Shown here piece after piece: positions 1 through 7,745 of a stretch of 14,702 nt of DNA. The number at the start of each line of letters is the position of its first letter. Within the stretch, counting starts at the first letter, position 1. Source of the DNA: Bacteroidales bacterium UBA5235 (GTDB taxonomy: Bacteria; Bacteroidota; Bacteroidia; Bacteroidales; VadinHA17); assembly GCA_002409145.1 (NCBI GenBank), contig DHUL01000090.1:186366-201067 (forward strand), read 5' to 3'. The notes below the pieces were generated by a model. That model worked only from the letters and a program-made list of their open reading frames with translations. It did not search any database and was not told the origin of the DNA. Position numbers and translations under genes: made by a program.

Positions 1-1871
1 AGATAGGCGACACCCTTGTCTGGCTGCCGGCATCGCTCAACAGGATAAAGAGAATGTATTACCGCGACAGGAATCATCCTTCGGTAATAATCTGGTCACT
101 GGGCAATGAGGCGGGCCATGGCCGGGTCTTTGATGCCTGCTACAGATGGCTGAAGGAGAGAGACACCAGGCCCGTTCAGTATGAACCTGCTGAGCTTGAG
201 CCTTACACCGATATATTCTGCCCGATGTACCCGCCCGTGCAGGAGCTTGTCAGCTACGCCCTCACAAACCCTTCCAGGCCGTTGATAATGATCGAGTACA
301 GCCATGCCATGGGTAACTCCCTTGGCAACTTCCGCGATTACTGGGACACGATAGAAAAGTACCCCTCGCTGCAAGGAGGATTTATATGGGACTGGGCCGA
401 CAAGTCGCCCGAATATGTTGATGAAAAGGGGGTGAGGTTCTATGCGTACGGACGCGACCTGCATCCTGATCTGCCTACTGACGGCAACTTCCTCAACACG
501 GGACTCGTGAGTCCGGCACGCGAGCCTCACCCCTCGCTCTGCGAGGTGAAAAAAGTATATCAGCCTGTCCGGATCCATGTCGCTGACGCTGCCAGGGGTG
601 AATTCATCCTGGAAAACAAGTATTTCTTCAAAAATCTTTCCGCCTTCAGCATAATCTACTCCATCATTGAGGACGGCCACGAGATCAGGAAAGGGAACAT
701 CCCCGGGCTTAACGCTGCGCCGCAGGAAAAAATAACGTTTACAGTCCCGTATGACGGCATTGGGTTTGACCCGTCAAAGGAGTATTTTATTACCATAAGC
801 AGCCTGCAGAACAGTCCTGATAAACTCATCCCCGCGGGATATGAGGTAGCATGGGACCAGTTTCTGATCCCGCAGACCCCGGCCGCGGAAAAAACAGTTA
901 GCGCCCCACAGCATGATACCCCTGAAAACCCCGGCACCGGTCCTCTGCCTCAGGCAATAACCCTGTCAGACAGCATCCTGATAATTAAAGGGGATGGCTT
1001 CAGGGTGATTTTCAGTAAAAGGGACATGCTGATCAGCCAGATATATTCCGGTGATACACCTCTCCTCTGCGGACCAGTCACCCCCAACTTCTGGAGATCG
1101 CCCACGGACCCTGACCTTGGCAACAGGATGTTCGAGTGGGCGGCCATATGGAAAGATGCATGGGAAAAGACAAAGCTGCTGAACTATTCAGTCACCGAAA
1201 CCACCGAAGGAATCAGGATAAAAGCCGACTTCGCCTCTGCCGGGCCGGATGTAAAATACTACATCACCTATCTCATTGACGGCAGTGGCAGGATAAATCT
1301 TAACTTCGAACTTGATCCTGCAGACATGTCCCTGCCAAAGATCCCCAGGCTCAGCTTCCGCCTGAAAATGAATAAGGAATATAAATATCTGAAGTATTAC
1401 GGGAAAGGCCCCCATGATACCTATATCGACAGGCAGGAATCAGGCAGGATGGGTATCTGGGCCTTCAGGGTCACTGATCAGAAATTTCCCTATGTGCGGC
1501 CGCAGGAGTTCGGGAACAGGACCGGCGTGCGGTGGGTCACCCTGCTTGACGGGGAGGGCAACGGCCTCATGGCATTCAATGAGGAATCGCTTTCAACCAG
1601 CGCCTGGCAGTATGCGCCCGAAGATTTTGATTTTGTGCCTGATCCCAAGGGACCGGAGTCTGCCTCCGGACTCGTACCCGTGACGTCAGGCCATGCGGCC
1701 GAGCTTCAGCCATCCGGCTACATTACATGGAACATAGATCACATTCAGATGGGCCTTGGCGGCGACACATCTTGGGGCAGACAGGTCCATGATGAATATA
1801 CCATACCGGTAAAAAAATACTCTTACGGATTTTCACTCAAACTGATAAACAAAAAAACAGGACGACAATGA
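1..1871 (+). CDS. lacZ: Beta-galactosidase, GH2 family, 5'-truncated by the window edge
   Basis: Hydrolyses terminal beta-galactosides. The reading frame is open from base 3, so the gene begins upstream; the ATG at 54 lies inside the catalytic domain and is not the start. About 622 residues are visible, compared with roughly 1,020 in E. coli LacZ, so some 400 N-terminal residues (sugar-binding and first Ig-like domains, start of the TIM barrel) are missing. The barrel motif DRNHPSVIIWSLGNEAGHG carries the acid/base Glu at bases 108-110. IEYSHAMGNSLGNF carries the nucleophile Glu at 294-296. GFIWDWADK and EVKKVYQPV follow. After an Ig-like domain comes the beta-galactosidase small-chain domain (about visible residues 330-615), ending with NIDHIQMGLGGDTSWG. 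Whether it has a signal peptide cannot be seen. The stop overlaps the next start (ATGA), so translation is probably coupled to the dehydrogenase gene. The family call is secure; the natural substrate could be any beta-galactoside. Confidence 0.96.
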   Translation, partial: IGDTLVWLPASLNRIKRMYYRDRNHPSVIIWSLGNEAGHGRVFDACYRWLKERDTRPVQYEPAELEPYTDIFCPMYPPVQELVSYALTNPSRPLIMIEYSHAMGNSLGNFRDYWDTIEKYPSLQGGFIWDWADKSPEYVDEKGVRFYAYGRDLHPDLPTDGNFLNTGLVSPAREPHPSLCEVKKVYQPVRIHVADAARGEFILENKYFFKNLSAFSIIYSIIEDGHEIRKGNIPGLNAAPQEKITFTVPYDGIGFDPSKEYFITISSLQNSPDKLIPAGYEVAWDQFLIPQTPAAEKTVSAPQHDTPENPGTGPLPQAITLSDSILIIKGDGFRVIFSKRDMLISQIYSGDTPLLCGPVTPNFWRSPTDPDLGNRMFEWAAIWKDAWEKTKLLNYSVTETTEGIRIKADFASAGPDVKYYITYLIDGSGRINLNFELDPADMSLPKIPRLSFRLKMNKEYKYLKYYGKGPHDTYIDRQESGRMGIWAFRVTDQKFPYVRPQEFGNRTGVRWVTLLDGEGNGLMAFNEESLSTSAWQYAPEDFDFVPDPKGPESASGLVPVTSGHAAELQPSGYITWNIDHIQMGLGGDTSWGRQVHDEYTIPVKKYSYGFSLKLINKKTGRQ

Positions 1872-2659
1872 ACATAGGAAAGACAGCTGAAGAGCTGCTG
1901 ACGCTTGAAGGCAGGGTTGCCATTATTACTGGTGGCGCCTCGGGCATAGGTCTCGGTACGGCAAAGAGGCTCGCTGAATTCGGGGCCCGGGTATCAGTCA
2001 TCGACATAAACGAAGATAACGGCGCCCGGGCTGTGAGAGAGATCGAATCCGCCGGCGGAACGGCAATTTTTTTCAGATGTGACGTCCGGTCGGCCACGGA
2101 GTGCCGCAAGGCCGTCGAAAAGACTGCACAAGCTTTCGGCCGCATCGATATCCTCTTCAATAATGCCGGTATTGCCATCCGGAAAAACGCCGTCGATCTT
2201 GAGCCTGAGGAATGGGATCTTGCCCTCGATGTCTCCCTCAGGGGACAATACCTGATGGCAAAATACGCCATCCCCCATATGAAGAAGGCCGGGGGTGGCA
2301 GCATCATCAACACCGGCTCGGGATGGTCTCTCAAAGGGGGAGCCGACGCATTGTCATACTGCGCCATGAAAGGCGGCACCCTGAACATGACAAGGGCAAT
2401 GTGTATTGACCATGGCAGGGACAACATCAGGGTCAATACTGTATGCCCGGGCGATATTGACACCCCGATGCTTAAAAGCGAATGCGAACAGCTTGGCGGA
2501 GTATATGATGAAAAGTACAAGGCCGAATGCAGCGCCAGACCCATAGCCCGACTCGGAACACCCGAAGACGTCGCCAATGTAGTCCTCTTCCTCGCCGGCA
2601 ATATGTCAACCTGGATATCAGGCGCACATATCATCGTTGACGGAGGAGGTATCGCCTGA
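1868..2659 (+). CDS. SDR-family NAD(P)-dependent oxidoreductase
   Basis: A classical short-chain dehydrogenase/reductase of 263 residues, the usual family size. It should oxidise an alcohol or reduce a ketone in the cytoplasm. The cofactor motif TGGASGIG spans residues 21-28. Asp46 at the end of the second beta strand suggests NAD(H) rather than NADP(H). NNAG is at 98-101, and the catalytic Ser151, Tyr164 and Lys168 have standard spacing. The C-terminus has PG (GDIDTPM) and a final GAHIIVDGGG. The position of the usual catalytic Asn in the VNL motif is Ser123 (DVSLRG). The ATG overlaps the lacZ stop, with AGGA five bases upstream, which settles the start. Its place between a beta-galactosidase and a PLP enzyme suggests a sugar or sugar-derived substrate, but this is inference; relatives annotated as glucose 1-dehydrogenase or 3-oxoacyl-ACP reductase cannot be told apart from sequence alone. 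Confidence 0.93.
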   Translation: MNIGKTAEELLTLEGRVAIITGGASGIGLGTAKRLAEFGARVSVIDINEDNGARAVREIESAGGTAIFFRCDVRSATECRKAVEKTAQAFGRIDILFNNAGIAIRKNAVDLEPEEWDLALDVSLRGQYLMAKYAIPHMKKAGGGSIINTGSGWSLKGGADALSYCAMKGGTLNMTRAMCIDHGRDNIRVNTVCPGDIDTPMLKSECEQLGGVYDEKYKAECSARPIARLGTPEDVANVVLFLAGNMSTWISGAHIIVDGGGIA

Positions 2660-2702
2660 GGCGAAAACCGGATTGACAGAAGACCTCATAAACAGTATAA
2701 CC

Positions 2703-4094
2703 ATGACCGATAAAAAAACGTTTGTACACCCTTATATCCCGAACTCCGATCCCCGCATCAGAGAGGAGATGATGAAAGAAATTGGGATAACCGATATCGA
2801 GGAGCTCTTCGAGGATATCCCTGAAATCCTCCGGTTCAGGGGCACAATGAACCTGCCGGACCCGCTCCTTTCAGAAATGGAACTTAGGAACCATATTGAA
2901 CGGATCCTGTTAAAGAACACGACCTGCAGGGAATTTACGAGCTTCCTTGGCGCAGGCTGTTACAACCATCACGTACCGGCCATCTGCGATGAGATAAACG
3001 GACGCTCGGAGTTTCTTACAGCCTATGCCGGCGAGCCTTACGAAGACCACGGCAGGTTCCATGCCCTCTTTGAGTACGAAAGCCTCATGGCCGAGATGCT
3101 TGATTTTGACGTGGTCAACGTGCCCACCTATGACTGGACACAGGCCACAAGCACAGCCCTCAGGATGGCCGGCAGGCTGACAGGCCGAAGTGAGGTGCTG
3201 GTCTCAGAGACCGTCTCTGCTGACAGGCTTGCCGCAATAAAGAACTACCTCATCCCTGTGATGAAGATCACGATTGTAAAACATGACCCAGTGACAGGGC
3301 TCATGGATCTGGCTGATCTGCAGGACAAAATGTCTCCGAGAACAGCAGCAGTTTATTTCGAGAATCCTTCCTTCCTAGGTATCATCGAGATACAGGGTGA
3401 ACAGATCACCGGAACAGCGCACCGCAACGGCGCCCTCGCCGTAGTTGGAACAGATCCTCTTGCCCTCGGTCTCCTGAAGCCACCCTCACAGTACGGGGCT
3501 GACATCGCCTGCGGCGATATACAATCACTGGGCATACACATGTACTTCGGCGGAGCCACCGGCGGATTCATAAGCTCACGCGATGAGGAGAAACTGGTCA
3601 TGGAATACCCGTCGCGACTCTTCGGCATAACAAAAACAGCCGTGGAAGGCGAGTGGGGGTTCGATGACGTGGCTTATGACCGTACCTCCTTTGCACACAG
3701 GGAAAAAGGCAAGGAATTTGTCGGAACGGCCTCAGCCCTTTGGGGTATCACAGCCGGCGTTTACCTCGCCCTGATGGGACCACAGGGGATGACTGAGCTC
3801 GACAGGCATATCCTCCAGAAAACTGAATATGCCCTGAAAAAGATAACCTCGGTGAAAGGAGTCAGTGCAAGATTCAAAGCCTCTCACTTCAGGGAGTTCG
3901 TCATCGACTTCAGCCTCACTGGTAAAACAGTCGCTGAAATCAACAGAGCCCTGCTCACAAAAGAGATCTTCGGCGGATATGACCTCGGAAAAGACTATCC
4001 CGGCATGGAGAACTGCGCGCTGTACTGCGTGACCGAAATGGTCTCCCAAAAGGAGATAGACCGCCTTGTAGAAGTTTTAAATGAGATTATCTGA
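2703..4094 (+). CDS. gcvPA: Divergent glycine decarboxylase P-protein subunit 1-like (GcvPA-like)
   Basis: Homologous to the N-terminal half of the glycine cleavage P-protein, which in two-subunit form pairs with GcvPB; this half does not hold the PLP lysine. The 463 residues from the ATG at 2703 are close to the usual 440-450. Family hallmarks are HPYIPNSDPRIREEM at the start, FLGAGCYNHHVP (about 81-92), DPLALGLLKPP, YGADIACGDIQSLGI and a C-terminal FGGYDLGKDYP. Several near-invariant motifs are altered: the YTPYQPEISQG loop reads YAGEPYEDHG (108-117), YDGATA reads YDWTQAT (143-149), and the segment around NICTNQ reads FVGTAS (339-344). In-frame TTG codons at 2637 and 2673 could extend the N-terminus, but the ATG matches the family's start and leaves a 43-base gap after the dehydrogenase. 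It probably forms a complex with the next gene product. The true substrate may not be glycine. Confidence 0.85.
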   Translation: MTDKKTFVHPYIPNSDPRIREEMMKEIGITDIEELFEDIPEILRFRGTMNLPDPLLSEMELRNHIERILLKNTTCREFTSFLGAGCYNHHVPAICDEINGRSEFLTAYAGEPYEDHGRFHALFEYESLMAEMLDFDVVNVPTYDWTQATSTALRMAGRLTGRSEVLVSETVSADRLAAIKNYLIPVMKITIVKHDPVTGLMDLADLQDKMSPRTAAVYFENPSFLGIIEIQGEQITGTAHRNGALAVVGTDPLALGLLKPPSQYGADIACGDIQSLGIHMYFGGATGGFISSRDEEKLVMEYPSRLFGITKTAVEGEWGFDDVAYDRTSFAHREKGKEFVGTASALWGITAGVYLALMGPQGMTELDRHILQKTEYALKKITSVKGVSARFKASHFREFVIDFSLTGKTVAEINRALLTKEIFGGYDLGKDYPGMENCALYCVTEMVSQKEIDRLVEVLNEII

Positions 4095-4121
4095 CCGGAT
4101 AACCTGATACAGCAATTAAAA

Positions 4122-5684
4122 ATGGAAAAGAATACAGCCAGACTCAGAAAGAATTTTCACCAGGCAAAATGGGATGAGGAAGTGATCTTTCAGCTGCATA
4201 CCCCGGGTGAAAAGGGTATCATTGTCCCCGAAGTTGAGGAGGGGATAAGGCAGGTTGCCGGCGACGGCCTCCCGCTGATCCCTGAAGAGATGAGAAGAAG
4301 CGTTCCCCCTGGACTGCCTGAAGTGGGACAGATGAGGGTGCTGAAGCACTATCTCCGCCTGTCACAGGCAACGCTGGGAGCCGACTTCAACATAGACATC
4401 GGGCAGGGAACCTGCACAATGAAGTACAACCCGAAGGTCAACGAAGCCATAGCCCGCGATCAGAAGGCCTCCGCACTGCATCCGTACCAGGATGAGGAGA
4501 CGGTGCAGGGCGCCCTCGGAATCATATATAACCTTGAAGGCATCTTTAAGGAAATCTCCGGCCTCGACAGGTTCTCCTTCCAGCCGAGCTCGGGATCACA
4601 TGCCATCATGGTCATGGCCTCGGTGGTCAGGAAATACCATGAGCTCCGCGGTGAGGGTTACAAACGCAACGAGATCATCACAACCATCTTCTCTCATCCC
4701 TCTGATGCAGCCGCGGCTGCGATAAAGGGTTATAAGATCATTACCCTGTTCCAGGGGCCCGACGGACTGGTTGATGTGAAATCACTCAGTAAAGCTGTCT
4801 CTGACCGGACGGCTGCTCTGTTCATCACCAACCCCGAGGATACCGGTATTTTCAACCCGCAGATAACCGAATTTACCCGTATTGTACATGAGGCAGGCGG
4901 GTTATGCGGTTATGACCAGGCAAACGCCAACGGACTCCTTGGAATAACACGGAGCAGGGAGGCGGGCTTTGACCTCTGCTTCTTCAATCTCCATAAGACC
5001 TTCGGCACGCCTCACGGATGCGGCGGCCCTGCCGGAGGAGCAATAGGGGTCACTGAAAAACTGCAGGGACTCCTCCCGGTTCCGCTGGTAGATAAAAAAA
5101 ATGATAAATACTTCCTGAACTATGACCTCCCGGACTCAATCGGTAAGACAAGGGCATTCTACGGTGTCTTCCCGGTGATTCTCAAAGCCTATGCCTGGGT
5201 CATGTCCCTCGGCGCGGAAGGACTCAGGACAGTGTCTGAGACCGCCGTGCTGAACAACAACTATATCATGAACAAGATCTTGGCCATCAGGGGTGCCACA
5301 TCACCCTTCTCAGCCGGCAAACGGAGGATAGAACAGGTCAGGTACTCATTTGAAAAGATGCATCGCGAGACCGGCATCGGCACTCATGATGTCACTTACA
5401 GGATGGCCGACTTCGGATTCCATATGTGGTCAAGCCACCACCCGTTCATCGTCCCCGAACCCTTTACAATAGAACCCACTGAGTCGTATTCAAAAACGGA
5501 ACTCGACGAATACCTGGCCGGACTGCAGCAATGCTCTGAGGAGGCATACGGCAATCATGAACTGATAAAATCAGCCCCCAATAACAGCGTTGTGCATCAT
5601 ATCGACTCCTCATTCTCTGACGATCCGAAGAAATGGGCAATAACATGGAGAGCATACCTTAAAAAGCATGGCACGAAACAGTAA
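4122..5684 (+). CDS. gcvPB: Divergent glycine decarboxylase P-protein subunit 2-like (GcvPB-like, PLP-binding)
   Basis: Homologous to the C-terminal, PLP-carrying half of the glycine cleavage P-protein. The family signature NLHKTFGTPHG contains the expected Schiff-base lysine, Lys292. CTMKYNPKVNE (98 onward), LHPYQDEETVQGALG, PPGLPEVGQMRV near the N-terminus and VPEPFTIEPTES near the C-terminus are also typical. At 520 residues it is longer than usual (about 480-490), with a small N-terminal and C-terminal excess. Active-site surroundings differ from standard GcvP: the HGTNPA segment is HPSDAA (192-197), LQPAAGAQGE is FQPSSGSHAI (153-162), YDGAN is YDQAN, and YHPPTVYFP is FHMWSSHHP. The gene starts 27 bases after the subunit-1 gene and has no obvious Shine-Dalgarno sequence. 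The fold and PLP dependence are well supported; glycine decarboxylation is only one possibility, since gcvT, gcvH and lpd are not nearby. Confidence 0.86.
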   Translation: MEKNTARLRKNFHQAKWDEEVIFQLHTPGEKGIIVPEVEEGIRQVAGDGLPLIPEEMRRSVPPGLPEVGQMRVLKHYLRLSQATLGADFNIDIGQGTCTMKYNPKVNEAIARDQKASALHPYQDEETVQGALGIIYNLEGIFKEISGLDRFSFQPSSGSHAIMVMASVVRKYHELRGEGYKRNEIITTIFSHPSDAAAAAIKGYKIITLFQGPDGLVDVKSLSKAVSDRTAALFITNPEDTGIFNPQITEFTRIVHEAGGLCGYDQANANGLLGITRSREAGFDLCFFNLHKTFGTPHGCGGPAGGAIGVTEKLQGLLPVPLVDKKNDKYFLNYDLPDSIGKTRAFYGVFPVILKAYAWVMSLGAEGLRTVSETAVLNNNYIMNKILAIRGATSPFSAGKRRIEQVRYSFEKMHRETGIGTHDVTYRMADFGFHMWSSHHPFIVPEPFTIEPTESYSKTELDEYLAGLQQCSEEAYGNHELIKSAPNNSVVHHIDSSFSDDPKKWAITWRAYLKKHGTKQ

Positions 5685-7707
5685 GGAAAGATTGACATAC
5701 CGCCTCATCGTAGTAGTATTTCCCCTCCTGCTCACAGGCCCCATGACACTGGCATCCTTTTCTTCGCCTGATCAGCAGGTGACAGACCTGCGGGATAAAT
5801 ACGCCGGTGTGCTGAACATAAAAAAAATCCCGGCAGACATCAGAGACCTTGATGCCTTCGGGTTTTCAGACATGGGAGCATGGCACGCCTACTCTCTTCC
5901 CCCTGATGACAGCACGGACTATCACGGGGGTTTCTGCGGGCCCTTGCTTATGAAGAACAGCGGGAGATGGCTAGGGAAAAAGTCATCACAGCTGATTATC
6001 ACCGGTGAGAACGGAGAGCTGTGCCGCTGGATAAAGGACAGCACCGTACTGAACTACTCTCCGGGTATACTGCGGCAATCGCTCAGATCGGCAGACCTGG
6101 CCGCGGAACGATCACTGTTCTTCGCAGACGGCAGAACAGCGCTGGTAATCACAACCGTGAAGAATAAAAGCAGGGTAATAAAACAATTCTCGTGGAAGCT
6201 GCGAAGTGAGCTCTTCAGCCATGACCTGGCCATCACCAGAAATGACAACAGTGTCATCATAACGATGGATGACAGCTCCATGTACTGTGTCACGCTGCGC
6301 AACAAAGACTTCATTCTGCATTCTGACAGCGCCGGGTTCATAATAGAGGGACCGGGTATGACCACCCTCAGACCGGGAGAAACCCTCTCCCTCTGCCTGG
6401 CTGAGTCGTATTTCTTTAATGCAGAGGAGCTCGAAAGCCAACACCGCCTCACCGGCGGATACCTCGATGACCCAAAGGAGGTGCTTGACAAGAATGTTGA
6501 GAGGTGGAACAGGTACCTCGCGGATGTGATAAATGGCGGTAACGGGTATCTCGATTTGGAGAAGTACCGGAGACTGGCCGTCAAATGCATCATGACGCTA
6601 GTCTCAAACTGGCGATCACCCGCCGGAGCACTTAAACATAACGGCCTCTTCCCTTCGGCAGCATACACGGGATTCTACGGCTTCTGGTCGTGGGACAGCT
6701 GGAAGCATGCCGTTGCACTGACCCTGTTTGACGACAACCTGGCAAAGGAAAGCGTCAGGTCGATGTTTGACTTTCAGAATGACCGGGGCATGGTTGCCGA
6801 CTGTATCTACCATGACTCTGTTGATAACAACTGGCGTGACACGAAGCCGCCTCTGGCAGCCTGGGCGGCGTGGAGTATCTTCCGCAAGACCAATGATACA
6901 GCCTTCATCAGGGAGATCATGCCCGCTCTCATGAGATATCATGCATGGTGGTATTATTACAGGGACAATGATCAGAACGGTCTCTGTGAATACGGATCAA
7001 CGGATGGCACACTTATAGCGGCAAAATGGGAAAGCGGCATGGATAACGCTGTCCGCTTTGATAGATCACGTATCCTGAAAAATGAATCGGGGGAGTGGTC
7101 GCTTGACCAGGAATCGGTTGACCTTAATGCTTTCCTCCTTAAGGAAAAAGAATACCTCTCTGCCCTGGCGCTGGTGACCAGCCATAGGCAGGAGAGCGAC
7201 TCACTGAAGAGAGATGCCGCCCGGCTGGCGGAAAAGATTTCTGACTATTTCTGGTCAGAAGAGGACGGATGGTTCATGGACCACAGCCTGCGGGGCGACG
7301 GGTTCATACGTCACTATGGTCCTGAGGGCTGGTTGCCGTTGTGGACCGGCCTGGCTGATTCGGCACAGGCAGTGAGGGTGGCAACCGTGATGACGGACAG
7401 GAGACACTTCGATACAACTGTACCGCTGCCCACCCTCGATGCGTCCGATTATGGGTTTGATCCGCTTGAGGGGTACTGGAGAGGCCCTGTCTGGATTGAC
7501 CAGGTGTACTTTGGTATCGAGGGATTGAAACTCTACGGTTATAATAAGGAAGCCGACGCCCTTACTCAGAAGCTGCTTGAGAACAGTGAGGACCTGCTGG
7601 CTGACGGAGCCATCAGGGAGAACTATCACCCCCTAACGGGCCAGGGACTGAATGCACGGCACTTCAGCTGGTCAGCCGCCCACCTCCTTCTCCTTCTGAC
7701 CCACTAA
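5668..7707 (+). CDS. Exported (alpha/alpha)6-barrel glycosidase, GH63/GH37 (trehalase-like) superfamily
   Basis: A 679-residue protein with a cleavable signal peptide: basic start, hydrophobic stretch at about 12-29, likely cleavage near Ala29/Ser30 and no lipobox Cys, so it is probably periplasmic. An N-terminal beta-rich domain (to about 280) precedes the barrel. Barrel motifs include GFWSWDSWKH (340-347), ESGMDN (455-460), YWRGPVW (603-609) and AIRENYHPLTG (about 649 onward). By analogy with GH63 enzymes such as E. coli YgjK, Asp459 is the likely general acid and Glu651 the likely base. It would release an alpha-linked sugar by inversion; the linkage cannot be read from sequence. The ATG overlaps the preceding gene by 17 bases; a TTG at 5692, just after the upstream stop and preceded by AAGGA, is an alternative start that keeps the signal peptide. 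It closes the operon. Confidence 0.86.
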   Translation: MARNSKERLTYRLIVVVFPLLLTGPMTLASFSSPDQQVTDLRDKYAGVLNIKKIPADIRDLDAFGFSDMGAWHAYSLPPDDSTDYHGGFCGPLLMKNSGRWLGKKSSQLIITGENGELCRWIKDSTVLNYSPGILRQSLRSADLAAERSLFFADGRTALVITTVKNKSRVIKQFSWKLRSELFSHDLAITRNDNSVIITMDDSSMYCVTLRNKDFILHSDSAGFIIEGPGMTTLRPGETLSLCLAESYFFNAEELESQHRLTGGYLDDPKEVLDKNVERWNRYLADVINGGNGYLDLEKYRRLAVKCIMTLVSNWRSPAGALKHNGLFPSAAYTGFYGFWSWDSWKHAVALTLFDDNLAKESVRSMFDFQNDRGMVADCIYHDSVDNNWRDTKPPLAAWAAWSIFRKTNDTAFIREIMPALMRYHAWWYYYRDNDQNGLCEYGSTDGTLIAAKWESGMDNAVRFDRSRILKNESGEWSLDQESVDLNAFLLKEKEYLSALALVTSHRQESDSLKRDAARLAEKISDYFWSEEDGWFMDHSLRGDGFIRHYGPEGWLPLWTGLADSAQAVRVATVMTDRRHFDTTVPLPTLDASDYGFDPLEGYWRGPVWIDQVYFGIEGLKLYGYNKEADALTQKLLENSEDLLADGAIRENYHPLTGQGLNARHFSWSAAHLLLLLTH

Positions 7708-7745
7708 ACCAGCTCTGACTCTCAGACCTCCGACCTTCAGACCCT
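7708..7745. other. Short convergent intergenic gap with low-complexity CAGACC/GACCT repeats
   Basis: Only 38 bases separate the convergent glycosidase and pruA genes. The stretch consists of imperfect repeats of a 7-10 base unit (CTCAGACC, CTCCGACC, TTCAGACC), rich in pyrimidines on the + strand. It contains no stem-loop with a T-run on either strand, so no intrinsic terminator is visible for either operon here. Confidence 0.6.

Noticed and set aside
96..680. 194-codon antisense frame within lacZ
   Set aside because: It lies wholly inside a clear GH2 domain; its translation shows no domain or motif.
1837..2634. 265-codon open frame antisense to the short-chain dehydrogenase
   Set aside because: It is the opposite-strand shadow of a well-supported gene; the translation is Ser/Pro/Leu-rich, resembles no family I recognise, and has no upstream signals.
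2637..2702. TTG-initiated N-terminal extension of the GcvPA-like protein
   Set aside because: It would overlap the dehydrogenase end, and the 22 extra residues do not resemble the family; the ATG at 2703 gives the expected N-terminus.
6054..6668. 204-codon antisense frame within the exported glycosidase
   Set aside because: It lies within a gene with strong barrel motifs; no independent support.
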